Source: Diadema setosum (taxonomy: Eukaryota > Echinodermata > Echinoidea > Diadematoida > Diadematidae). Taken from it: a stretch of 64,000 bases of DNA. Each line of letters begins with the position of its first letter. Within the stretch, counting starts at the first letter, position 1. The stretch lies in assembly GCF_964275005.1 (NCBI RefSeq), contig NC_092686.1, positions 48,843,627-48,907,626 of the forward strand, written 5' to 3'. The translations under genes and the position numbers were made by a program. A model generated the notes under the pieces. It was not told where the DNA came from. It did no database searches and saw only the letters and a list, made by a program, of their open reading frames with translations. This document shows positions 11,596-23,500 of this stretch, one piece after another.

Positions 11596-14500
11596 TCAAC
11601 AACAAAAAAACAAAACAAAACAAAACAACAACAACAACAACAAACAATCTGTGTACCATATTAGTTTCCTGTCAGTGCGAGCTCCGGGATATCCTGCACG
11701 TGTTAAACCTTTTTCTCTTGTTGGCTCTTTGGCGAATTGCGTTCTTCCTCTCTTGTCCTAAACATAGTACATTGCGTCGTGCGCATGGCAGATTGTCGTT
11801 AGCGCACTTCCCTGCGCCTGGCAGATTGTCGTTACAGCGTGGGAGTGCGCATGGCAGATTGTCGTTAGGGTATGGGAGTGCGCGTAGGGTTAACAACATT
11901 CTGCCATGCGCACGGAAGTGCTCTAACAACAATCTGCCATGCGCACGGAAGCGCGCTAACGACAATCTGCCATGCGCACGACGATATTTGATTGGAATTC
12001 ACCTATTCCCTTTTTGTCCTGAGTAATAGGCCTTGGTGAGCTTTCAATATTCTCATTCCTAACTTTTGTTTTCTTGATGGGCTTAAACCAAGTAGCACGG
12101 CAAGTTTCCTAACAAGACATCCCATTTTATAGTTAGATTAAGCGATGCACTTTTCTCGTCTTCTCGAGTAGCCTTTACAAAACAACAATAAAAAGGCGCC
12201 TTGGCGACTTTAGTCCATCTGTATGCTTGCCCTCTAGTCCCAAAGCAGGGCGCCTTGAAGATATGCAACAAATGCGTGCCCCCCCCCCCCTCTCGTCCCA
12301 CAAAGCAGGACGCCTTGAATAGGTACAGTGCGCTAGCATGCAATTACACGCATATAATAGTATTTGCAAGCCCTGCACAGCCCCACGTTTTAATGTATTG
12401 GTTATACGTACACATCGAAAATATATCGTGCCAAATGGATGCCAACATACGGAGGCTTATAAGTGCCAACCAGATGACGAGACAAGAAGACGAGAAGACA
12501 AGTAAAATACTGAGAAGCCGAGTTATTGGAACTCGGCAAGTCGACTTGTTTGGGTCAAGAAGACACGAAGCCGAGTTATGGAAACTCGGCACGTTGATTT
12601 GTTTTGGACGACAAGACAAGATGATGAGTTGTCGAAACTCAGCAAGTCGATTTGTTGCGGACAATAAGACAATATGACGGGTTGTTGGATCTCAGAAAGT
12701 CGACTTCTTTTCGACATGAAGACAAGATGACGAGTTTTTAGAACTCGGCTAGTCTACTTGTTTGGGACAAGAAGACAAGATGATGAATTGCCGAAACTTG
12801 GGAAGTCGACTTATTTTGGACAAGAAGACAAGATGACGAGTTGTTGAAACTCGGCTAGTCTACTTGTTTGAGACAAGAAGACAAGATGACGAGTTGCCGA
12901 AACTTGGGAAGTCGACTTATTTTGGACAAGAAGACAAGATGATGAGTTGTTTGAACTCGGCAAGTAGACTTATTTGAGACAAAATGACAAGATGACGAAT
13001 TGTCGGAACTTGGCAAGTTTGTTAAGGACAAGAAGACAAGAAAATGAGTTGTAGGAACGCAGCAAGTTATCCAAAACAGACTTGTTTTGGATAAGAAGTA
13101 AAAAAAGAGTCCGTAAACATTTTTTTTTTCATTTATTTTATTTATTTCAACATATTTTGATAGGATAACAAGATCAGCAGGTGAGTGCTGTTTTACATCA
13201 AGGTCCTGAACAATCCAACTACAATGATGTATATTAATATAAAATCATGTTACATATAGATATGAGCATAAAAACCACTACAAACAAGCAATCAGAGTTG
13301 AAAGGAGCAAAACGTCTACTTAACATCAGTAGTAACCAGATCAATGTACGATATGACAAAACAATATGATAGAACAGGATATTATATTAAAACAGCGAAT
13401 AAAATGATGCAAGATTATATACACAATCAAACCATAAGGTGTACAAAAGGAGTTTTAAAAAAAGTACAATGAAAGTTAATATTCGTTAACTTTCGTTGTA
13501 CTTTCGCGGTGAATTAAAAAATTGCTCCGTTCTTAATTGTGTGTGATTCTAAGCTTTTCTTGTAACCATTGCCTTCTTTTGTGCAAGGGAGGAATGATGA
13601 AATTATTATGGGGGGGGGGGGGGGCAAAGTGATGTGTTTGTCGGTTATTGATGTTTTGGCCTTTTCCGCGCAAAGCCCGTGTCGAAATTGTCCTGTTTTA
13701 GTTGTGTTTTAATACTAGATTAGTTTTAATCTTTATTTGTAATTCTAAGCATTGCTTTGAAAATATTGCTATAATTCTCATTTTGGAGGGAATTACTGGG
13801 GGCCGGGGACAATATTTTCCCCCAATATTTTCATTGCCAACTGCCCCAATCCCTCCCCCAACCCTTCACGAGGAAAACTCAGGCGATTTATCATGAACAC
13901 ATATATTTTACTATCTCTGAAACCTGCGGGGGATGATTGTACATACCACCCACCCCCCCCCCCCTGCTATCTACACCCCTGCTTGGTGGGGAGGGTGCTC
14001 TGGGAGATGAAAACTAAATGTTTGCGAAAGATGATATTGCTGTAGAAGTAAAGGAACGACCATAATATACATAAGTGACAGGTTTATGAACTGAGCTGCC
14101 TTCTCCCTTCCACCTCCGTATAAATCGATCTATAAGCTTGACTCTGTTATCTTTTTTTTTTTCTAGTTCTTGGAGCTTGCAGAAAAAGTTAGTGCTGGTG
14201 GTCATAGATAAATATGCCCTCTCCCAAGTCCGCCCTTGGTAAATCAATGCTATGTGTTAATATCACATTTTGTTGAGAAATGCTTATGATATTACTTTTG
14301 TCAATTGTTGTTTTTAGGTTGAATAACTCACAAACGCTTATTTAATGATTCTATTTTAAATTTCCAGAGTGAATGGCCAAATAGTGCAGGTCTTTGATTT
14401 TGATTTTAATCCCAATTAGTTGCATAATTTATTTTCATTTTTCCCCCAAAATATCAAAATCTCAAATGAAGAGGCTTGAAGAGAAAGTCGTATAGGTACG

Positions 14501-17500
14501 CATTATTTACTGTCGTAATTTATTCGTAGTTTAATATAATGTAGCGAACAACGGGGCCTTGGCACTTATGCAGACCCGACCGTCCGTTTGATCGAAATAT
14601 ACGATCACTCTATGAAGAGGATAAAACCTTAAGTTTCCCACCACTTGTACGTCACCAGTCTACACCTTGCACTTCACACCATCTGATTCAACGGCACATT
14701 CTCACTCTCATATCTAATTCACCCAACACACTGACAAGTGAATTTTCCCTCTCACTCCCGACGTCGTTTCTAGAGTGCGTCGTTCTTTGACATCATTTAC
14801 AGAGTACGTCGTTTCCCGACGTCCGCCTTTGTACTTCGTCGTTCGGCACCTTAGTCCAGAATTACGTCGTCCTCCGACGTTCGCCCTGGAAGTACGTCGT
14901 TTGTACTTTTCATTTCCAAAGTACTGTACTTCGTTCTCCGACGTCAGTTCTGGAAGTACGTCGGACGTACTTGTTTCTTCCAAAGTACTGAACTTCGTTC
15001 TCCGACGTCTGTTCTGGAAGTACGTCGGACGTACTTGTTCCTTCCAAAGTACTGAACTTCGTTCTCCGACGTCTGTTCTGGATACTCAGTTATCCCACGG
15101 TGCAGCAAAGCCCGCTCGAGAATGCTCGCAAAGGCTGCTGGACGAGTTGTCTTCTACTGCAGAACCACCGGTTGTCATCCTAGTCTCACCAGCATTCATT
15201 CCAACCAATACTTATCTTATACATGTATTGCACACGAATGCATCACAACTTCAGAGGCGAAGTACCGGAACACCAACTTGTTTATTTACAGGTATAGTGT
15301 GTACATACTCACGTTCAGAACTCGTATCGAGCACTAGACAGAAAGATGATGCTATCCCGAGGATCAGCTTCTCTTCTCAACTGCTTAGCACTGAGAGTAT
15401 GAGCACAGTAGCGTGCGCGTATACTTCAAGCACAAGGGGGTATCTCTAAAAATTATAGCGAGGTAGCTAATAGTACCTGTGTGGAATTATTATAGGCATG
15501 GTTATCAAATCCCCCTAAAATTTCCTTTATTCTTTCTTTATTTTTACACAGAATTAAGCTATCCTTTTAAACTCTTCATAGTTTGATTGAAATCATTTAA
15601 ATCAAACATCAACACCATATTCAGTCCCATAACTGATCAGGTTTGCTAATTAATCAACATTAATTGTCTAAAATGTGTCATATGGCCAACCTGTGTACAC
15701 ACGTATACACACACAATGCTACATGTATGTGTCAAACCTCTGTAACACAACTTCGAACTAACTGTAGGAATTATCGCTGCACTTATCATCCATACTTTTT
15801 ATCACTATCTGAATCTCCACAAAAACCACTAATTGACAAATAATCATCAATACAGAAGACTGACTTAAAGGAACAATTCAAACACTCTTTTAGAATGCGT
15901 AGCTTGTTACATAAATAAATCAGCACAAAGTAACCACGACTACATTGTGTTACTGAATTTCTATGAACAAATTTTGCTCTAACAATGGTTCCGCACAAAT
16001 TCCAAATGAAATGCACTACACACTACACAAAATAAATATCATTTTGTTACACAACTCCCCCCTCTAATAAGCTTGGTCCCCAAGCATAACAAATCAAGCT
16101 TAGTTAATCCTATACATAATACAAGTTCAACAAACACTCTTCTCGAGACTTCAAATCGATTAAACCAAACTACAAAAAAAAAAAAAAACTTTAAACATAT
16201 TTGAAACAAATCAAAGTAACTTAAACTAAAGTGAACTGGCAAGAGAAAACAAAACAAAGAAAATGTATGGAACGAATGTCTTTCACAGAGTCCGTTTTAG
16301 TGTCCATTCAACCTATCACTTATAGTCCATGTTCACTACACTCTAATTCACTCCATCGCCACTCGTTTCATCTCCTCTGAGATAACCTCGATGTATTCTC
16401 CAATGTTGCTGATGTACCGTTCCGTGCGTCGGATGAAAACGACGTTGTTGGGAATTACGAATTCCCTCATGCTGTCTTCAAGCGCGGTGGACGCAGACGT
16501 CGATATCGACGTCCCCTCACCCGGTAGACTGCTTCTCTGACTCTGTGCCTGCCATCAAGCACAGTCTGGGTTCCTGCGTCGCAGACTTCCGGTGAGGGAC
16601 TCTTTCTTCCTGACGAGGTGGACTCGGCTGGTGAAGCCTCCCGGTAGGGACTCCCTGCTGGCGATGCAGCCCTCTCTGCGGATGCCTCAGGGGACGGAGA
16701 CCTTCCACCTGTAGAGGCCGTTTTCGCTGGCGAAGCCGCTCGAGAGGCCGTCTTCCCTCTCGATGACACCGACAACGGGGATGCTTCTCGTGGCGGTCTC
16801 GGTTCCTCACGAACTGGGCTCGAAGGTGGCACTTCTACGGGAACGCTGTCCGGGGGGGGGGGGGGGGGGGGTTGCTGCCGCTGGAGGTGAGGGACTACGT
16901 CGGAGAGGAAGGCGTGTCCGCCTCGGGGGTGACCGACTCAGTCGCGAATGATGCTTCCCACCCCTCGACCTTCGTCGGGTGGACCCCTTCCTCTCAGGGG
17001 CCACTGTCTCGTGAGGTTGCTCCACCAGTCCTGTCCTGAAGGCTGTTTCTGACTGCTTTACTGCCCCAGGAAGAATGACTTCGGGCCCAGTAGACACTCT
17101 CGTCTTCTCCGCGGCTACCATCCGGTAACAAAACGCTCGCCCATGCGGGTCTCTGCATGGGATATTCCCACATGGGGTTCGTAATTCTAGTTTACGGCAG
17201 TCTAGTACGGCATTCGTCTTGATGAAGAAGTCGAGACCTAGAATTCCATCATTCTGTAGGTCTGCCACCGTTGCCTCGGTTACGAATTGGGTGTTTCCTA
17301 CCTCAATCTCCACTGCTGCTTTTCCCACAATTTTCAGTGGGGAGCCATCAACCAGTTGAACAATCTTTGTGGAAGTTCGAAGAGAAGGCTTCTTCGCCTC
17401 CATGATCTTACTGAACGCTCTCTCTGAGATGAGGGTGTTAGATGATCCCGTGTCGAGAAGAAAAGTGATGGACTGACCATTTGCTTTCCCTTCTACAAAT

Positions 17501-20500
17501 AGTCCATGTCGTCTCACATCTTGTGACGTCCTCGCACTTTCTCCTTTTGTTTTGTCTTCGGTCTGTTTCACCTCATTCTTCTTCTTATTCGTCTTGTCGA
17601 CCTCATCTCTCTGTTCAGCTAGCATGCGAGTGGTTTCTCCATGAGATTGTTCCGTCGCGGCCCGCGAAGAATCTGATGCCTCCTTGAGTTGCGGGCAATC
17701 TCTCTTCAGATGTCCACTTTCATTGCAGTTGTAACATCGACGAGTTTCACTTGTAGTTGAAGACAGCGGCTTTGGCTGTGGACAAGTTTTCGCAATGTGG
17801 CCTTCTCTTCCACACGTGTAGCACTTGATGTTTGGCCTACTTTGCTTATTCATACGTTCTTGGGGTTGGTTGGTAATTTGCTGGATGCGCCGTTCTGTTT
17901 TGGCGATCAAATTTTCGAGCAGTTTCTCAACTTTGTCGTGAGTCGGTGCTGCAGCATTTCCTTGCGTCTCCTCCAGTGCTGCGCGACTATAACCAGACGC
18001 TCTCTGGTCCCTTCGCCCGCCTTCCATCTTGAGGAACGCCTCCACATTCAGTGCTGCCTCCACCGCCGCGTCGAGAGTACGAGGCTGCGCTCGAAATAGA
18101 CCCTCTCTGATTCTTGGATCCAGAATGGCATCCATAAAATGCCCCCTCGCAAGTCTATCATGGCCGTCCTGATCAAAGTCAGGGTACGCAAGTGCTGTTA
18201 AGTCGCGGATGTGCTGCCCTAGCTCTTGCAGAGTTTCCTTTGGACCCCGCCGTCGATGCCGCAACTCGGCCAAGAACACATCTGCCTTACCGCCTGGACC
18301 GTACCGCTTATTCATTCGGTCAACCAATTCATGGTAAGTTAAGCGGCGTCCCGTCTGTTGTGACAACAACTTCACGGCTGGACCTCGTAGACTTGCTGCC
18401 AGATATTCCGTGGCTTCCTCCTCCGACCACTTGTTAATTCTGCAACATGCTTCAAAGTGGCAGAGATAGTCTGATACTGGAGTTCTTCCATCAAACCTAT
18501 CGGGAGTCATCTTAGGTTTCAACAAACTTCTTGTGTCAAACGTCGAGCCAGGGTATGCCAATGTTTCTCTGTTGAATGCCGGCTGTGAAAACGGAGCTTG
18601 TCGTCCAGGTAAGCCTCCCGCTTCTTCTGGCAATCGCTGTCCTCTGGGCTGGTCATAACCAACTTGACTGTCAAACTGCCCCATAGGTGAAGAGTGCAAT
18701 GGTGACATCTCCGGTGCCCATACTTGTGAACTTTTTGATTCTTCTTTTGGCTGCATCGACGTTCGCAGATCTGCCATCATCTGGTCGATTTCAGCCAAAC
18801 TATTCTCCAACCGCTGCATTACATCCCGCGGCGTTGGACGTCGAACTTCAGAATCAATTTTGACTTTCTCCGAGTCAAGACTTTCTCACTAAATCCTCTT
18901 CCAGAGTATCCCACTCCTGACACCAATTTGTAGCGAACAACGGGGCCTTGGCACTTATGCAGACCGAGCCGACCGTCCGTTTGATCGAAATATACGATCA
19001 CTCTATGAAGAGGATAAAACCTTAAGTTTCCCACCACTTGTACGTCACCAGTCTACACCTTGCACTTCACACCATCTGATTCAACGGCACATTCTCACTC
19101 TCATATCTAATTCACCCAACACACTGACAAGTGAATTTTCACTCTCACTCCCGACGTCGTTTCTAGAGTGCGTCGTTCTTTGACATCATTTACAGAGTAC
19201 GTCGTTTCCCGACGTCCGCCTTTGTACTTCGTCGTTCGGCACCTTAGTCCAGAAGTACGTCGTCCTCCGACGTTCGCCCTGGAAGTACGTCGTTTGTACT
19301 TTTCATTTCCAAAGTACTGTACTTCGTTCTCCGACGTCAGTTCTGGAAGTACGTGGGACGTACTTGTTCCTTCCAAAGTACTGAACTTCGTTCTCCGACG
19401 TCTGTTCTGGATACTCAGTTATCCCACGGTGCAGCAAAGCCCGCTCGAGAATGCTCGCAAAGGCTGCTGGACGAGTTGTCTTCTACTGCAGAACCACCGG
19501 TTGCCATCCTAGTCTCACCAGCATTCATTCCAACCAGTACTTATCTTATATTGAACATGAATGCATCACAACTTCAGAGGCAAAGTACCGGAACACCAAC
19601 TCGTTTGTTTACAGGTATAGTGTGTACATACTCACGTTCAGAACTCGTATCGAGCACTAGACAGAAAGAAGATGCTATCCCGAGGATCAGCTTCTCTTCT
19701 CAACTGCTTAGCACTGAGAGTATGAGCAGAGGAGCGTGCGCGTATGTAACAAGCACAAGGGGGAATCTCTGATGAAAGTGTGAGGTAGCTAATAGTACCT
19801 GTGTGGAATTATTATAGGCATGGTTATCAAATCCCCCTTAAATTTCCTTTATTCTTTCTTTATTTTTACACAGAATTAAGCTATCCTTTTAAACTCTTCA
19901 TAGTTTGATTGAAATCATTTAAATCAAACATCAACACCATATTCAGTCCCATAACGGATCAGGTTTACTAATTAATCAACATTAATTGCCTAAAATGTGT
20001 CATATGGCCAACATGTGTACACACGTATACACACACAATGCTACATGTATGTGTCAAACCTCTGTAACACAACTTTGAACTAACTGTAGGAATTATCGCT
20101 GCACTTATCATCCATACTTTTTATCACTATCTGAATCTCCACAAAAACCACTAATTGACAAATAATCATCAATACAGAAGGAACAATTCAAACACTCTTT
20201 TAGAATGCGTAGCTTGTTACATACATTAATCAGCACAAAGTAACCATGACTACATTGTGTTACTGAATTTCTATGAACAAATTTTGCTCTAACAACGGTT
20301 TCGCACAAATTCCAAATGAAATGCACTACACACTACACAAAATAAATATCATTTTGTTACAATAATTTCAGATACATGTAGTTTCAGATGCTTTAAAGAG
20401 CGAGTTGCTGCCTTCCGTCTGTCAAATACGTATTCCAGCACTATTCTTTTCCATGATACCAATTTGTGGAATATGGCTATGTTCCATTTGAAAAGCAAAG

Positions 20501-23500
20501 CCGGGAAACTATCTTTGCCAGTCGATGTGCAGTGTGAGCTGTTTGATGTCCTTGTTGCTCCAATTTTACTGTATGGAAGTGAGGTTTGGGGTCATGAAAA
20601 TTTAGAATGTATTGAAATGTTTTATAAGAAATTTCTTAAGAGTCTTTTAGGTTTGAAGCGTGGAACAGCTAACTGTATGGCGTTTGGTGAGCTCGGGAGG
20701 GTAAGCCTGACTTACAACATTGAAAAGCGCATGGTGAACTTTTAGCTTAGATTAAATGGAAATGTAAATGGGAGATCAAAACTGTCTTGTATTATTTATA
20801 ACCTTTTACGTCAATTGCACGATAAAGAAATTTTTAGGTCTAAGTGGATAGTAAAGGTGAAAGATATTCTCGACAAATGCGGTATGTCTAATATTTGGTC
20901 TGATCGAGCCATTATCCTCAATTTAAAATGGGTTGAATCAGCCGTCAGTCTTCGTTTAAATGATATTGGTCAGCAGAACTGGTGTGCGGAAGTTAATAGA
21001 AACCGCCTTTGCACTAACTATAGGATATTTAAAGAAAGCTACATTTTTGAGAAATATTTGATTAAACTTGATTATTTGGAACGGTTAGCATCATGTAGAT
21101 TTAGATGTGGAAATCACAGATTACCTGTTAGTGAAGGACGTTATCTCCCTAATCAACAAGTTAAATCCTGCACCTTGTGTAAAATGAATGATCCAGGTGA
21201 CGAGTTTCATTTTTTGTTTAAATGTCCATTCTTTGAAACGGATCGCAAAGTTTTAATTAAGACCTATTATACTCGCCGACCGAATGTCTTGAAAATGAAG
21301 CAGCTTTTTAATTCTAAGAACATAAGAGTTTTAAAGAAATTGTCACGTTTCTGTCAGATCATAATGGCCAGATTTTGATGTCTCGTCATTACTTTTCTTT
21401 TACATTGTACATGTATATATTGTAAGATACTACTGCCACTGTTTGCCATTAAGTACCGATTGTCTTACTTATTCGATCGTTTTTTTTTTTGTTAACTGTC
21501 GTTGTTTGCTTTATGAAGTTCATTATATGTATATAGTATATATATGCTTTCTGTATTACATCTTTATTTATGGCTTTGTTTAGCCATAAAACATTTACTT
21601 GTTTGTTATTCTTCCATGCCCCCTGGCGGGGCCGTTCAAGAATAAAATTCATTGTCATTCATTGTCATTGTCATTGTCATTGGCAAATAGCTTAAAAATC
21701 AGGAAAAATATCAATTTTCCCAGAGATTGCTGTTGTGTGGAAGAGAAACTCAGAATGCAAATCCACGACGCGATGAGGTTGCAAATGTCGCAAAGAAATC
21801 TGTATAATTGACTTGCCGAGTTTCAACACGGCTTCTTGTCCCATTGTCCAAACAACTTGTCATCGTGATTTCTTGTCCTAAACATGTCGACTTGGAGAGT
21901 TCCAACAGCTCATCATCTTGTCTTCTTATCCCCCAAAAGTCAATTTCTGAGTTTCAACAACTCGTTATCTTGTCTTTATATACCAAACAAGTCGACTTGC
22001 CGATTTTCAACTCGGCCTCTTGTCCCAAACAACTTGTCATCTTGAAATCTTGTCCCAAACAAGTCTACTTGCTGAATTCTAACAGCTCGTCACTTGTCTT
22101 CTTGACCCAAACCAATAACTCGGCTTCTTGTCCTCTTGACTTCTTGTCCCAACAACTTGTAATCTTGACTTCTTGTCCTTAACAAGTCGACTTGCCGTGT
22201 TCCAACAACTCATCATCTAAACTTCTTGTCCCAAACAAGTCAACTTTGCGAGTTTCAACAAAAGGTAATCTTGTCTTCTTGTCATAAACTAGTCGACTTT
22301 CTGAGTTCTTACAGCTCTTCATCTTGTCTTCTTGTTCTAAACAACTCGACTTGCCGAGTTTCAACAACTGGTCATCTTGACTTCTTGCCCCAAACAAGCC
22401 GACTTTCCGAGTTTCAACAACTCGTCATCTTGTCTTTTTGCCCCAAACAAGTCGACTTGCCGAGTTCCAACAACTCGGCTACTTGTCTTCTTGACCCAAA
22501 CAAGTCGACTTGCCGAGTTCCAACAACCCGTCATCTTGTATTTTTGTCCAAAGCAACTCGACTTGCCGAGTTTCAACAGCTCATCTTGTCTTCTCGTCCC
22601 AAACAAATCGACTCAACAACTTGGCTTCTTGTCTTCTTGACCCAAACAAGTCGACTTTCCGAGTTTCATTAACTCGGCTTCTTGATATTTAACTTGTCTT
22701 CTCGTCTTTTTATCGCGTCATCTGGTTGGCACTTATAAGCTTCCGTACCAACAAGTTTGGTGCAGATGAACTTTCCCCAGACACCATCTACAAACTAATG
22801 CGCCTGTGGTTTGCGGGAAAAAAAAAAAGATGACATGCTCTTATGATCTGATTTTGTCACAATAACATCGCCGTATTATGAGGAAATATCATATTGAAGT
22901 ACACGTACGTTATTGTCTGGAATGCAGTTTTTGTTCATCAAAATCAATCAATCTTGGGATATCGACTTGCATTTGTATGATGCTCATATAAAATTTGAAA
23001 TATAGTTATGTTACCTTGTCTTTGGATGTAATCTCTTTCATTTTCAATTTCATGGATTCCTGCCTTCCATTTTAACGCTAAGTGGTATGCATCTGTAACC
23101 TGTAGTTGCATTAGCTGATACGGTGTTAGACATGACGATGGATAGTACAGCAATGAACGAAATCAATGTAGGCCTTCATTAAAACCATAGGCCTACAGAT
23201 AAGTCAAATTCCTGCCTTTTGTCTGGTATCATAAAACAGATCCCTAATCAGCGTTAATTATACATTCGAACAAATAGGTCCAACTCCCTACGTGCTCCAT
23301 TCTATCCGATATAGCTCAGACAGATCTGCCCTATGATTTGTTTTTCTCTTTAATTCAATCACAACATAATGAACAGCCTGCCTTGACGACCCCGAACCAA
23401 TAAAGTTTGCTCTACATCAGACAGCGATGGTATTCTATAACAGAGTAGCTTATGACTGGGACTACACGGGAATAGCCTTGGAGGAAGAAGAAGGCGAACG

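Larger units (their letters stand above)
14540..20361 (-). mobile_element. LTR retroelement with gag-protease only
   Basis: Two LTRs (14540-16051 and 18929-20361) run from TGTAAC to GCTACA on the minus strand. They bracket a primer-binding site, one gag-protease ORF and a polypurine tract. The 4 bp on both flanks are ATAA (14536-14539 and 20362-20365), a perfect target duplication. The Gag domain, two CCHC knuckles and retropepsin motif fit a Ty3/Gypsy-like lineage. The 16.05-16.47 kb stretch has no RT, RNase H or integrase, so the copy is non-autonomous for reverse transcription. Confidence 0.9.
12430..22770. mobile_element. Second large foldback-like element, filling most of intron 2
   Basis: Near 12451 the sequence reads GGAGGCTTATAAGTGCCAAC followed by CAGATGACG. 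Near 22750 the complement of GGAAGCTTATAAGTGCCAAC, CAGATGACG occurs in mirror order. Inside both ends lie arrays of one about 60-bp family in opposite orientation. The interior carries an LTR retroelement and a non-LTR fragment. Exact outer borders and target duplication are not resolved. Two independently arisen opposed minisatellites is the alternative, but shared unique sequence outside the arrays argues for a true inverted pair. Confidence 0.65.

Noticed and set aside
11508..12026. 172-residue ORF with a long poly-Asn run
   Set aside because: It is a translation of an (AAC)n microsatellite followed by a palindromic MITE; no conserved domain.
14775..15449. 224-residue plus-strand ORF (and its shorter twin at 19168)
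   Set aside because: It lies in the LTRs, antisense to the element, and is created by the 64-bp LTR repeats. No domain.
16067..16466. Hidden reverse transcriptase or integrase in the LTR element
   Set aside because: All three minus-strand frames were read; none contains a YxDD box, an RNase H or a DDE/HHCC-type motif, and the space is about 400 bp.
22226..22672. 148-residue ORF and overlapping frames
   Set aside because: All are translations of the 60-bp minisatellite of the right foldback arm, open in several frames at once.
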